This document shows, piece by piece, positions 26,201 through 35,652 of a stretch of DNA of 64,000 bases. The DNA comes from Zwartia panacis. GTDB lineage: Bacteria; Pseudomonadota; Gammaproteobacteria; Burkholderiales; Burkholderiaceae_B. Numbering within the stretch: position 1 is the stretch's first letter; the number at the start of each line of letters is the position of its first letter. Both the position numbers and the translations under genes were made by a program. The notes beneath the pieces were generated by a model that saw nothing but the letters and a program-made list of their open reading frames with translations, made no database searches and had not been told where the DNA came from. The stretch spans positions 111,524 through 175,523 of the forward strand of contig NZ_JAUHHF010000006.1 in assembly GCF_030410395.1 (NCBI RefSeq), given 5' to 3'.

Positions 26201-26219
26201 TCAAATGATTCTTATTATT
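26201..26219. promoter_or_regulatory. weak Fur-box-like sequence upstream of the BVMO
   Basis: TCAAATGATTCTTATTATT matches the 19-base Fur consensus at 12 positions, 34 bases before the BVMO start and in the spacer shared with the crotonase gene. The sequence is AT-rich, so chance resemblance is possible. Confidence 0.3.
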
Positions 26220-26356
26220 TTGCAGAAATAGTACATCAATCCATGCGTATGACTGAATGCTTCCTGTTGATTTCCCTCAAACATTAAAGTCATCGTTCCG
26301 AGGTATGCTGATCGACAGCTGGAAAATCACAACGAATCATCAAATAAGGGGAAACC

Positions 26357-27163
26357 ATGACAAAAGAACTCGGAAAAGGGACTGTTTTGTGCGACGTCGA
26401 CGCGCGTGGGGTTGTCACAGTGACGTTGAATCGTCCTCAAGTCAACAACGCCTACAACGGCGATATGATCGAAGGCTTGCATGAGGCGCTCGATCTGCTG
26501 GGTCCCAAGCCCGATGCTCGGGTCGTGGTGATTAAAGGCAATGGCCGACATTTTCAGGCGGGTGCTGATCTGGCCTGGATCTCCAGCGTGTCGCACACCT
26601 CGCCGGCTGAAAACGAACGGGTGTCGCGCCTGACCGCCGAAGCGGTTCGCCGTCTGGATATCGTGCCCATCCCGACTGTGGCGTTGATTCATGGTGGATG
26701 TTTCGGCGGCGGGACGGGCATTGCCTCAGTGTGCGACATCGTGGTGGCTGCCGACAACGCCGTTTTTGCCATTACTGAGGCGCGCTGGGGCTTGATCGCA
26801 GGAATTATTTTGCCGCAGCTTTGCCAGGCCATGGGCGTCAGAAACGTGCGGCGCTACGCCTTATCTTCAGAGCGTTTTGGCCCAGATGTGGCGTTGCGTA
26901 TTGGTTTTGCGCACGAGGTCTGCAAGCTCGAGGAGCTTGAGGCGACGGGCGCACGTATTGTCGATGCCTTGCTCATGAATGCCCCGGGCGCTGTGTCAGC
27001 CACCAAGATGCGTACGATGGAAGTCGCCGGTTCCTTCCTGGATGATGCCCTATTCGACGACTTGATCAAGCAGCACTCGGATATGCGCCAGCAGTCTGAG
27101 GCGGCGGAAGGCACAGCGTCTTTCATCGAAAAACGCTTGCCGAAGTGGTATCCCGGTCAATAA
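26357..27163 (+). CDS. enoyl-CoA hydratase/isomerase (crotonase) family protein
   Basis: 268 aa. The oxyanion-hole strands are GRHFQAGADLAWI near residue 62 and HGGCFGGGTGIASVCDIVVA near 115. The segment ITEARWGLIAGIILPQ carries a Glu where one hydratase acid sits (E near 140). It most resembles methylglutaconyl-CoA-type hydratases, but the acyl-CoA substrate cannot be named. AGGGG precedes the ATG. It is divergent from the BVMO and converges on the esterase gene with 13 bases between stops. Confidence 0.88.
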   Translation: MTKELGKGTVLCDVDARGVVTVTLNRPQVNNAYNGDMIEGLHEALDLLGPKPDARVVVIKGNGRHFQAGADLAWISSVSHTSPAENERVSRLTAEAVRRLDIVPIPTVALIHGGCFGGGTGIASVCDIVVAADNAVFAITEARWGLIAGIILPQLCQAMGVRNVRRYALSSERFGPDVALRIGFAHEVCKLEELEATGARIVDALLMNAPGAVSATKMRTMEVAGSFLDDALFDDLIKQHSDMRQQSEAAEGTASFIEKRLPKWYPGQ

Positions 27164-27176
27164 GGGATTCACGGGG

Positions 27177-28418
27177 TCAAGTGGATTGAAGCGACTGAGA
27201 GACAAGCGACTGATAGACAGTCGTCTCGAAGTCTGTAAACAACTTGAGCGCGGATGTATCGACGAAAGGCAATATTTGCATCATCAGGACACCTGCGATC
27301 TGGCGAACGGGATCAATCCAGAAGTAGGCATTAGGCAAACCCGCCCAGGCCAGGCTGCCGGCGGATCGACCTGTGGGGGCTGTCGCTTCATTAATCATGA
27401 AGGTCAGCCCCCATGTTTTTTCGATGCCAGGAAAAAACTCGGCATCCAGGGACATATTTGGATTGACCGTATGCAGCATCTTGACGCGCAATGGGCCCAT
27501 CGCATTCTTTGACATCAGAGCAACAGTTTCGGGCTTGAGGATTTGTTGGCCGTTGCCATACCCATCGTTGAGCATCATGCGGGTAAAACGCAGATAATCG
27601 CTTGCGGTGGAGTACATTCCGCCACCACCCGGGTCGACCTCGGGCTCTTGTGGGACTTCGAAATCCAGCAGACTCAGTGATTGATCAGCGGCATTGCGCA
27701 GGTGGACCTTGGCCACTCGCGCGCGCATGTCAGGTGTGATTTTGAAACCCGTGCTGTGCATCCCCAAGGGGCCGGTGATGTGTTTCTGCAGGTATTCACC
27801 TAAACGCATGCCAGTGACCGCTGAGATCGCAAGGCCAATCCAGTCAATGTTGATTCCGTACTCCCAACGCTCACCCGGATCGAAGGACAGGGGGATGTTG
27901 AGTGCGCTGCGTTGTCCGGATCCCGCGCGCGGGAGCTTATTGAGTTTAAGAAAGCGCGCCGAGTTTTCACTCCAGATATCCGAGGTAAAGCCGGCGGTGT
28001 GCGTCATGAGGTGGCGCAATGTGATGGGTGTTTTTGGCGCACGCAACAAAGGCTGTCCCTGCGCATCCCATCCCGTGATGACCTGGATCGCCTCGATATC
28101 GGGTAGCACGCGGGCGATTGGATCATCAAGCTTGAGTTTGCCCTGCTCAACAAGTTGCATGGCCGCCGCACCCACCAGGGGTTTGGTCATGGATGCAATC
28201 CACATGACCGTGTCCAGAGACATTGGCGCAGGTTGGCCTTGTGCGCGCAGACCAAAGGCGCCTTCGTAAAGCGTTTCTGAGGCATTTGTCACTGCGGCGG
28301 CAACGCCGGGGATTCTGCCCGATGACGTGGCTTCGTTCAGCACACTGTCAGCTCGAGCACTCAGGCGTTGGCGCTGCGTCTGGTTCAGCGAAGGGGTGAC
28401 AGTTGTAGGTTGGTTCAT
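27177..28418 (-). CDS. beta-lactamase-fold serine hydrolase (type VIII esterase-like)
   Basis: 413 aa, no signal peptide. The nucleophile motif SxxK is seen as SMTK (within MWIASMTKPLVGAA, about residue 75). A second Tyr motif falls in WEYGINIDWIG near 190, and LRHLMTHTAGF is the usual family block. Cytoplasmic relatives (EstB, LovD, type VIII carboxylesterases) hydrolyse or transfer simple esters rather than beta-lactams. It stands close to a BVMO and a crotonase, so hydrolysis of the ester made by the BVMO is an attractive but unproven job. Confidence 0.88.
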   Translation of the reverse strand: MNQPTTVTPSLNQTQRQRLSARADSVLNEATSSGRIPGVAAAVTNASETLYEGAFGLRAQGQPAPMSLDTVMWIASMTKPLVGAAAMQLVEQGKLKLDDPIARVLPDIEAIQVITGWDAQGQPLLRAPKTPITLRHLMTHTAGFTSDIWSENSARFLKLNKLPRAGSGQRSALNIPLSFDPGERWEYGINIDWIGLAISAVTGMRLGEYLQKHITGPLGMHSTGFKITPDMRARVAKVHLRNAADQSLSLLDFEVPQEPEVDPGGGGMYSTASDYLRFTRMMLNDGYGNGQQILKPETVALMSKNAMGPLRVKMLHTVNPNMSLDAEFFPGIEKTWGLTFMINEATAPTGRSAGSLAWAGLPNAYFWIDPVRQIAGVLMMQILPFVDTSALKLFTDFETTVYQSLVSQSLQST

Positions 28419-28532
28419 CGTCGAGGCAGTGGAAAACAGTGGAAAAGCAAGAGTGCGGTGAAAGACATGTTAGGGATTTATACACGAAGGCCTAATCGAA
28501 CGGTCAAGTTGTTTCGGCGATAGAATCTGAGC

Positions 28533-30374
28533 ATGAGACATTCTGCCCGCCGTTCGACCGAATTTGTAAACGATCCGCATCGCCCGCAAGGCCCGCGTCA
28601 GCGCAGCGACTGGCGAATCATTGGCGACTTGCTCCCATACCTGATGCAGTACAAAGCGCGTGTGGCGCTTGCGATGGCCTGTTTGCTGGCCGCGAAATTT
28701 TCCAACCTGGGTATCCCGGTGATGCTCAAGCACATGGTGGATGCCCTGGATGTGCGCAACAATACGGCGGGTGCACTCTTGGTCGTACCGCTCGCGCTGA
28801 TCATCGGTTACGGACTGCTTAGATTTGCTTCCTCACTGTTTACCGAACTGCGCGAGTTGTTTTTCGCGCGAGTCACGCAGCATGCTGTGAGACAGATTGC
28901 GCTCGAAGTATTTCAGCATTTGCATGCACTCTCGCTCAGATTCCATCTGGCCAGACAGACTGGGGGCGTGAGTCGGGATATTGAGCGCGGCACCCGCGCC
29001 ATTCAGTCGCTGGTGTCGTATTCGCTCTACAGCATCGTTCCCACGCTACTCGAGTTTTTGCTGGTGCTGGGGTATTTTGCCTACAACTACGATATCTGGT
29101 TTGCTGGGATCACGCTGGGTGCGTTGATCATCTATATCGTCTTTACGATTTATGTCACCGAGTGGCGCACTCACTTGCGCCGGACAATGAACGATATGGA
29201 TTCTCGGGCCAATCAGAAAGCCATCGATTCGTTACTCAACTTTGAAACAGTCAAGTATTTCGGAAACGAGGCTTTTGAGGCTAAACGTTACGACGAAAAT
29301 CTGTTGCGCTATCAGGCCGCTGCAATCAAGTCTCAAAAATCATTATCGTTTTTGAATGTCGGTCAGCAGGCGATCATCGCCATTGGTCTGGTTTTGATTT
29401 TATGGCGCGCGACGCTGGGCGTCTCGGATGGTTCGATGACCTTGGGTGATCTCGTGTTGGTCAATACCTTGATGATTCAGCTCTACATTCCGCTGAATTT
29501 TCTCGGTGTGATTTATCGTGAAATCAAACAGTCCCTGACCGATCTGGATCGAATGTTTACTTTACTCGAGTCTGACCGCGAGATCGCGGACGCGCCGAAT
29601 GCGCCCGCTTTGCGTATCGCGGATCAAAAGAACGGTCCCGAGGTCAGGTTTGAACATGTCTCGTTTCATTACGAACCAAACCGCGAAATTTTGCATGATG
29701 TGAGTTTTGTGATTCCTGCGGGCACGACGACCGCGGTGGTCGGGCGTAGCGGAGCGGGCAAAAGCACCTTGGCGCGTCTGTTGTTCCGCTTTTACGATGT
29801 GCAGCATGGACGTATTTTGCTGGACGGACAGGATCTGCGTGCCGTACAGCAAAGCAGTTTGCGGCAAGCCTTGGGGATCGTGCCTCAGGACACGGTTTTG
29901 TTCAACGACACGATTGGCTACAACATTGCCTATGGTCGTCCGGGTGCGACTGAACAAGAGGTCCAGGCTGCAGCGCGTGCCGCTCAGATGGATCAGTTTA
30001 TCGAGCATCTGCCAGAGGGTTACAAGACTCAGGTGGGTGAGCGCGGCCTCAAACTTTCTGGCGGGGAAAAGCAGCGCGTCGCGATCGCGCGCACTTTACT
30101 GAAAAAACCTGCCATGCTGATTTTTGATGAGGCGACTTCTGCACTTGATTCGAAGACTGAGCGGGCGCTACAGGACGAATTATCGAGTCTGGCGCGAAAC
30201 CATACGACGCTGATTATTGCCCACCGCTTATCGACGATTGTCCACGCCGACCAGATCCTGGTGATGGATCAAGGTCGTGTGATCGAGCGCGGCACGCATC
30301 AGGATTTGATCGCTGCGAACGGCGCGTACGCGCAAATGTGGCAGATGCAGAAAAGAGAAGAAGGAGAGGGCTGA
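28533..30374 (+). CDS. Atm1-type ABC exporter (fused permease/ATPase)
   Basis: 613 aa: six membrane helices (about residues 35-330), then an ATPase domain with Walker A GRSGAGKST near 402, the signature LSGGEKQRVAIARTLL near 508, Walker [12 protein letters not shown] and H-loop IAHRLST. The segments NFETVKYFGNE and ALDVRNNTAGAL resemble mitochondrial Atm1/ABCB7 and bacterial NaAtm1, which export glutathione persulfide or metal-glutathione complexes. It works as a homodimer in the inner membrane. No obvious partner genes are present. Confidence 0.9.
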   Translation: MRHSARRSTEFVNDPHRPQGPRQRSDWRIIGDLLPYLMQYKARVALAMACLLAAKFSNLGIPVMLKHMVDALDVRNNTAGALLVVPLALIIGYGLLRFASSLFTELRELFFARVTQHAVRQIALEVFQHLHALSLRFHLARQTGGVSRDIERGTRAIQSLVSYSLYSIVPTLLEFLLVLGYFAYNYDIWFAGITLGALIIYIVFTIYVTEWRTHLRRTMNDMDSRANQKAIDSLLNFETVKYFGNEAFEAKRYDENLLRYQAAAIKSQKSLSFLNVGQQAIIAIGLVLILWRATLGVSDGSMTLGDLVLVNTLMIQLYIPLNFLGVIYREIKQSLTDLDRMFTLLESDREIADAPNAPALRIADQKNGPEVRFEHVSFHYEPNREILHDVSFVIPAGTTTAVVGRSGAGKSTLARLLFRFYDVQHGRILLDGQDLRAVQQSSLRQALGIVPQDTVLFNDTIGYNIAYGRPGATEQEVQAAARAAQMDQFIEHLPEGYKTQVGERGLKLSGGEKQRVAIARTLLKKPAMLIFDEATSALDSKTERALQDELSSLARNHTTLIIAHRLSTIVHADQILVMDQGRVIERGTHQDLIAANGAYAQMWQMQKREEGEG

Positions 30375-30381
30375 TGCCCTC
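30366..30381. terminator. small hairpin between converging genes
   Basis: GAGGGC TGAT GCCCTC forms a six-pair stem whose loop contains the stop codon of the Atm1-like gene. The nitroreductase stop lies six bases beyond. There is no T-run, so terminator activity is weakly supported. Confidence 0.35.
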
Positions 30382-30387
30382 CCTCAG

Positions 30388-31227
30388 TTAGCGCATATCA
30401 AAGCCGAGTTTTTTCAGCGCATCAACGAGTAGGTCGCGTCCGGCCATTGCCTCTGGACCGCGCACGCGGTGCAGGGATTGGATATGCCATGGACCAAGCG
30501 GCTTCATCGACTGTTCAGCGTAAAACTTTTCCATGGTCGCGTTGTAGGCATCCACCGCTTCTTTGTGCGCGGTTGGGTGATAGGTTTCTTTGTGGAGCAC
30601 GGCGCGTTGTGGCAGGCGTGGCTTGACAACATTTTTGGCCGTGGCGGCTGGGTCGATATGACCCACGCACATGCCAAAAGTCGCAAAGCTCATGGGAGGT
30701 AAACCCAGCTCTTTGGCCACGTCCAGAGGTTTGTTGCGGATGCCTCCAATGTAGACAATGCCAAGATCAAGCGATTCAGCAGCAATCGCTGCATTCTGGG
30801 CAGCCAAGGCGGCATCGATCGTACCCATCAGCAGCATTTCCATGTAGTTCAGGCTTTCATGCTCGAGCTTGTGTTCGTCGCCAAGCGCTTTCAGGCGAGC
30901 GAGGTCGGCAATCCACACCAGAAAAAGAGGACAGGCATTGATCCACTTTTGATTGCCGGCCATCGCGGCGAGGCGATCTTTGCGACCCTGATCTTCAACG
31001 GCCACTACGCTCCAGGTTTGCAGGTTGGAGGATGTCGAGGCTGACTGGGCTGCGGCAACAAGAAGCTCGGCTGTGTTGGGCGCAAGAGGCTCATTGGTGA
31101 AGCCGCGTACGGACTTGTGCTGAAAGATTGTTTCGAGGGTCGGGTTTAAAACATCAAGGACTTGAGGGCCTTGTCCATAGCGTGCTTTGAGAAGCGTGTC
31201 GAGGTCTTTTGTTGTTTGGGTGCTCAT
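30388..31227 (-). CDS. nitroreductase-family oxidoreductase
   Basis: 279-aa FMN-dependent protein of the NfrA/NfsA-like group. HKSVRGFTNEPL near residue 37 gives the FMN-phosphate arginine. AAQSASTSSNLQTWSVVAV holds further FMN contacts, and ESLDLGIVYIGGIRN is the family's third block. It would reduce nitro compounds, quinones or flavins with NAD(P)H. A solitary gene, convergent with the Atm1-like exporter and divergent from the EamA transporter. Confidence 0.87.
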   Translation of the reverse strand: MSTQTTKDLDTLLKARYGQGPQVLDVLNPTLETIFQHKSVRGFTNEPLAPNTAELLVAAAQSASTSSNLQTWSVVAVEDQGRKDRLAAMAGNQKWINACPLFLVWIADLARLKALGDEHKLEHESLNYMEMLLMGTIDAALAAQNAAIAAESLDLGIVYIGGIRNKPLDVAKELGLPPMSFATFGMCVGHIDPAATAKNVVKPRLPQRAVLHKETYHPTAHKEAVDAYNATMEKFYAEQSMKPLGPWHIQSLHRVRGPEAMAGRDLLVDALKKLGFDMR

Positions 31228-31306
31228 TTTTTTGGCGATCCGTCATATCGTAAAGATGGCATAGCATACATTGGGTTACAGTCAACGCCAAAATATCGAG
31301 GAACAC

Positions 31307-32212
31307 ATGTTGACATTAGTTGAGCAAAAGAACCGTCGACGCGCGATTTTTCTGTTGGTGCTACTGGTGCTTTCCTGGGGCTTTAACTGGATTTTTGCCA
31401 AGATGACCTTAGAGTATGTCAGCCCTGTGTGGGTGACAACGCTGAGACTCTTGCCTGCGTGTGCGCTTTTCTTTGCGTTGTGCTTGGCGACCGGGCGCGT
31501 TCGCGTTCCGGTCAAAGCAGATCTGCCAGTGGTGTTCAGTATCGGTTTGCTGCACATGGTGGGCTTCTCGGTATTGGTCAGTATCGGCTTGCAATACCTC
31601 CCTGCCGGCAAGTCGATCGTCTTGGCCTACACCTCGCCACTCTGGGTCGTTCCCGCTGCCTGGTTTTTTCTCCGCGAACCCCTAACCGTCAGAAGACTGC
31701 TTGGGTTGCTGATCGGGCTCTCGGGTGTCGTGCTGATCATGCAGCCCGGACAAATGGACTGGAGTGACCCGAACATCGTGCTCGGTCATGTTTTCATGTT
31801 GACCGGCGCACTTTGCTGGGCGATTTCAATTGTGTATGGACGCGTTCATAAATGGGTGACACCTCCTTTTTCCTTGCTGCCTTGGCAAATGCTCGTTGGG
31901 GGCGTGGTGCAGCTGGTGCTGGCTTTGGTGATCGAAGGAATTCCGCATATCAACTGGACGCTTGAGCTCTGGCTGCTGCTTGGTTTTAATTGCTTGATAG
32001 GCAACGGGCTGGCTTACTGGATGATGAATCTGGTTAGCCGGGATTTGCCCGCAGGCGTGGTTTCGATGGGATTGTTGGGTGTGCCTGTGATCGGTTTGGT
32101 TTGTTCCAGCTTGTTTTTAGGTGAAACTCTTGGCTTGCCCCTGGTGATTGCTGCGGTACTGATCATCTTAGGAATCGTGCTCGGTACGGTAGCTGGACAT
32201 AAAAAGCAGTAA
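31307..32212 (+). CDS. EamA/DMT-superfamily transporter
   Basis: About 301 aa with ten predicted membrane helices and two EamA repeats (LVLSWGFNWIFAKM at the start, GALCWAISIVYGRV in the second half). The start is the ATG at 31307, which has GAGGA seven bases upstream; the longer TTG start at 31271 has none. Members move amino acids, nucleosides or other metabolites, mostly outward, and the substrate is not predictable. The GrdB-like gene follows after 49 bases. Confidence 0.88.
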   Translation: MLTLVEQKNRRRAIFLLVLLVLSWGFNWIFAKMTLEYVSPVWVTTLRLLPACALFFALCLATGRVRVPVKADLPVVFSIGLLHMVGFSVLVSIGLQYLPAGKSIVLAYTSPLWVVPAAWFFLREPLTVRRLLGLLIGLSGVVLIMQPGQMDWSDPNIVLGHVFMLTGALCWAISIVYGRVHKWVTPPFSLLPWQMLVGGVVQLVLALVIEGIPHINWTLELWLLLGFNCLIGNGLAYWMMNLVSRDLPAGVVSMGLLGVPVIGLVCSSLFLGETLGLPLVIAAVLIILGIVLGTVAGHKKQ

Positions 32213-32261
32213 AGTCAAAGAGACCCTCGCTTTGTCATCGTCATCCAAGGAATGTGAAAAG

Positions 32262-33197
32262 ATGAGTCAAATAGAAACAGATCTCGGTTTTGCCTCTGAC
32301 GAGGATGTCCCGATTCCCTACATGACGCGCACGCGTGACTGGTATCTTGCGTTGGGCTATGGCAATCCTTATCGCTGGGCGCATTACGCCGAAGTACCCT
32401 TTACGCCACTTGCCAAACCGCTCGCTGAAATGACTGTCGCGTTATTGACCACGGCATCACCCTACGACCCTTCCAAGGGTGAGCAGGGTGTTGGCGCGCC
32501 CTACAACGCCGAGGCAAAGTTTTACAAGGTTTATTCTGGTGACGTGACGATCGATCATGATGTGCGGATTTCCCACGTGGCGATCGATCGCAAGAACACC
32601 ACCATGGAAGACAGCAACACCTGGTTTCCTCTGCCCGCGATGAGAGCGGCTGCGGCAGCGCGACGGATCGGTCGTCTGGCTCCGCGTTTTCATGGGATCC
32701 CCACCAACCGCAGTCAGCGTCATACGATTGAAGTGGATTGCCCTGAGGTACTCAGACGTTGCAAGGAGGATGGTGTCGAGGCGGCAGTGCTCGTACCCAA
32801 TTGTCCGGTTTGTCATCAGACGCTGAGTCTCGTATCCCGATATCTTGAATCAGCAGGTATCCCGACGATACTGCTCGCATGCGCCAAGGACATTGTCGAA
32901 CACTGCGGAGTGCCGCGTGTGATGTTTAGTGATTTTCCATTGGGCAATGCCGCAGGTAAACCGAATGACCCCGCTTCGCAGGCCGCAACGCTCGAACTGG
33001 CATTTCGAACCCTCGAGACGGCACCTGCGGCGCGTACGACGGTTCAGTCCCCTCAGCGCTGGAGCTCGTCACATGCGTGGAAACAGGATTATTCAAATGT
33101 CGCTCGAGTGAGCGCAGAAGAATTGGCCCGGTTGCGTTCTGAGAACGACCGGGCCAAAGAAGCTGCGAAAGCGCTACGTGCGAATCAGTTAGCCTGA
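32262..33197 (+). CDS. GrdB/PrdB-like reductase-family protein with a CxxC motif
   Basis: About 311 aa, soluble. The core VEAAVLVPNCPVCHQTL, followed by GIPTILLACAKDIVEHCGVPR and FSDFPLGNAAGKPND, resembles the selenoprotein B subunit family of glycine, betaine and D-proline reductases. Those anaerobic enzymes use selenocysteine. Here the site reads CPVC with ordinary cysteines and no in-frame UGA. ATG 32262 is preceded by AAGG; the TTG at 32232 has no support. No GrdA/GrdC or thioredoxin partners are present, so the reaction is unknown. Its last 13 bases overlap the Bug gene on the other strand. Confidence 0.72.
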   Translation: MSQIETDLGFASDEDVPIPYMTRTRDWYLALGYGNPYRWAHYAEVPFTPLAKPLAEMTVALLTTASPYDPSKGEQGVGAPYNAEAKFYKVYSGDVTIDHDVRISHVAIDRKNTTMEDSNTWFPLPAMRAAAAARRIGRLAPRFHGIPTNRSQRHTIEVDCPEVLRRCKEDGVEAAVLVPNCPVCHQTLSLVSRYLESAGIPTILLACAKDIVEHCGVPRVMFSDFPLGNAAGKPNDPASQAATLELAFRTLETAPAARTTVQSPQRWSSSHAWKQDYSNVARVSAEELARLRSENDRAKEAAKALRANQLA

Positions 33198-34165
33198 ACG
33201 CCGGCGTTTTTCAGCAAGGGACCAAGCGTATCGATTTCCTTTTTCAGATGCTCGGCAAGTTTTGCGGGCGTTGCCAGGTCAGGCGTGACAGGCGAGGTGC
33301 CCATGTTTTCCAGACGCGCCTTGACATCAGGATCCAGTACGGCTTTGGCCAACGAAGCGGACAGTTTGTCGATCACGGGCTTGGGTGTGCCCTTAGGGGC
33401 ATAGATTCCAAACCAAATGCTCAGATCAAAGCCTTTGACGCCTGCTTCGCTGATTGCTGGCAGGTCAGGTAAGGAGTCGATTCGTTGTGTGCCTGCAATT
33501 GCGTAGGCTTTGATGCGATTACCCTTGATATGACCCACGGTGCTGGTTGTCTGGTCGCACAAGATGTCGATCTGACCACCCATCAAGTCGTTCATAGCAG
33601 GTGCAGTTCCCTTGTAAGGAATGTTGTTGAGTTTGACGCCCAGCGCTTCCATAAACATCAGGCTGCACATATGCGAGGCAGAGCCGACGCCTGCGTTGCC
33701 AATACTGATTTTGTCCTGATTCTTTTTAACGTAGTCGACAAATTCTTTGGTGTTCGCTGGAGGAAAGTCCTTGCGCGCCACGACAACCATTGGACCCACC
33801 GTGGCTAACCCGACTGGCTCGAAATCCGTGACTGGGCTGTAGGACAGGTTTTTGATCAGCATCGGGTTGGTGGCATGACTGATATGCGTCATCAGAAGCG
33901 TATAGCCGTCAGGTGCCGAGCGTGCAACGCGCGCGGTCCCGATGCTGCCACTCGCGCCTGCGGGATTGTCAACGATGATTTGCTGACCGAGGTTCTTTTG
34001 CATTGCGGCTGCAAAGAGTCGGGTGATGGTATCGCCTGGACCGCCCGGCGCGTAAGGCATGACCATGGTGATGGTTTTATTGGGATAGTCTTGAGCGATC
34101 GCGGCAAAAGAGGCTGCGCTCATGACCAAAGACGCGCAGAGTGTGCGCAGTAATGCTTTTTTCAT
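33185..34165 (-). CDS. Bug-family (TctC-like) solute-binding protein
   Basis: 326 aa with signal peptide (cleavage near AIAQDYP, residue 25) and Bug signature YPNKTITMVMPYAPGGPGDTITR. It binds a carboxylated solute in the periplasm. No TctAB genes adjoin it. It is divergent from the lyase/fumarase pair across 140 bases, which suggests the ligand could be the dicarboxylate or amino-dicarboxylate those enzymes process. The 3' end overlaps the GrdB-like gene by 13 bases. Confidence 0.9.
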   Translation of the reverse strand: MKKALLRTLCASLVMSAASFAAIAQDYPNKTITMVMPYAPGGPGDTITRLFAAAMQKNLGQQIIVDNPAGASGSIGTARVARSAPDGYTLLMTHISHATNPMLIKNLSYSPVTDFEPVGLATVGPMVVVARKDFPPANTKEFVDYVKKNQDKISIGNAGVGSASHMCSLMFMEALGVKLNNIPYKGTAPAMNDLMGGQIDILCDQTTSTVGHIKGNRIKAYAIAGTQRIDSLPDLPAISEAGVKGFDLSIWFGIYAPKGTPKPVIDKLSASLAKAVLDPDVKARLENMGTSPVTPDLATPAKLAEHLKKEIDTLGPLLKNAGVQAN

Positions 34166-34305
34166 ACTGTAAGTCTCCCGATTTACTTGAATCTCCGACC
34201 AATTAAGACCGAACCTTGAGATCGATCATACTATGGCGACGATTTGACGGAGCATAGGGGCAGCCCTAATATTTGCGCTTGCTAACTTACATTTTGAGTC
34301 CTTTC

Positions 34306-35652
34306 ATGCCAATCTCAATGCTCGAATCCTCCATTTTCAAAGATATGTTCGGCACGGCAGCGATGCGTGAAGTGTTTGACGACACTGCCACGTTGCGCCG
34401 CTACACCGACACTGAAATCGCATTGGCAAAAGTTCAGGGCGAACTTGGAGTGATCCCGAAAGCGGCCGCAGCTGCGATTGTCGCGCGCGCCGATTCGAGC
34501 AAACTCGATATGGCCGAACTCAAGCGTGAAACAGAGATCGTGGGTTACCCGATTCTGCCTTTGGTCCATCAGATTTCAAAGATGTGCGGTCCCGAGGGCG
34601 AGTATCTGCATTGGGGCGCGACCACGCAAGACATCATGGATACTGCGACGGTGCTCCAGGTGCGTGATGGTCTGGCGATCATTGAAAAAGACCTGAATGA
34701 GCTCGATGCGATTCTGGATCAAATGTCATTGCAATACCGGGATGCGCCAATGGCGGGACGCACACACTTGCAGCACGCACTGCCGATTACTTTTGGCTAT
34801 AAAGCGGCGGTCTGGTTGTTAATGGTGCGTCGCCACCGCGAGCGTTTGGCGCAACTCAAACCGCGTGTCTTGATCGGACAGTTTGGTGGCGCGGCAGGTA
34901 CGCTCGCCTCATTGGGTGAGCAGGGACTCGCGGTCCAGGAAGCGCTGATGAAAGAGCTTGGCCTGGGCGCAGCCCCCGTGACTTGGCATGTTGCGCGAGA
35001 CGGTCTGGTTGAAGCCATCCAGTTTTTAGCACTTGTCACGGGTTCTCTTGGCAAGATCGCGCTCGACATCATGTTGATGATGACCAACGAGCTTGGCGAG
35101 GCGTTTGAGCCTTTCGTCAAAGGCCGTGGCGCCTCGAGCACAATGCCACAAAAGCGCAATCCGATTTCCTGTGAGTTGATGCTCAGCGCTTCGAAAGCCG
35201 TGCGTCAACACGCCGGTCTGGCACTTGACGCAATGGTGCAAGACTTTGAGCGTGCGACAGGACCTTGGCATATCGAGTGGTCTGCGATTCCCGAGTCTTT
35301 TATTTTGACTGCGGGTGCGCTCAAGCAAGCTAAGTTCATGCTCGCGGGCCTCGAGGTCGATACCAAGCGGATGCTGAAAAATCTTGACTTGACCGGTGGC
35401 TTGATTGTCGCTGAAGCCGTCATGATGGGCTTGGCGCCCTACATTGGTCGCCAGACAGCGCATGATGTGGTGTATGACGCATGCAGGGCTGCTTCGATAC
35501 AGGGTAAAAAACTCGCCGACGTCCTCTACCAGGACAAGGCCGTGAGCGAAAAACTCGATCGCGCCCAGATTGATCGTCTCTGCGATCCCGCCAATTATTT
35601 GGGAGCCGCACCACAGATGGTGGATCGCATGCGCGCCTGGAAGAAAAACTGA
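34306..35652 (+). CDS. fumarase/aspartase-superfamily lyase (PcaB/PurB-like)
   Basis: About 448 aa. The three superfamily regions are visible: EYLHWGATTQDIMDTATVLQ near residue 90, GRTHLQHALPITFG near 145, and the signature GASSTMPQKRNP near 270 that holds the catalytic serine loop. Enzymes of this fold release fumarate from adducts or cyclise muconates. Sequence alone does not separate adenylosuccinate lyase, carboxymuconate cycloisomerase and amino-dicarboxylate lyases. I prefer the ATG at 34306; the TTG at 34273 lacks a ribosome site. Its stop overlaps the fumarase start, so a fumarate-releasing step followed by hydration to malate is plausible. Confidence 0.85.
   Translation: MPISMLESSIFKDMFGTAAMREVFDDTATLRRYTDTEIALAKVQGELGVIPKAAAAAIVARADSSKLDMAELKRETEIVGYPILPLVHQISKMCGPEGEYLHWGATTQDIMDTATVLQVRDGLAIIEKDLNELDAILDQMSLQYRDAPMAGRTHLQHALPITFGYKAAVWLLMVRRHRERLAQLKPRVLIGQFGGAAGTLASLGEQGLAVQEALMKELGLGAAPVTWHVARDGLVEAIQFLALVTGSLGKIALDIMLMMTNELGEAFEPFVKGRGASSTMPQKRNPISCELMLSASKAVRQHAGLALDAMVQDFERATGPWHIEWSAIPESFILTAGALKQAKFMLAGLEVDTKRMLKNLDLTGGLIVAEAVMMGLAPYIGRQTAHDVVYDACRAASIQGKKLADVLYQDKAVSEKLDRAQIDRLCDPANYLGAAPQMVDRMRAWKKN

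Noticed and set aside
32262..33197. selenocysteine in the GrdB-like protein
   Set aside because: No in-frame TGA occurs at or near the CPVC site, and the frame is open to its TGA at the end.
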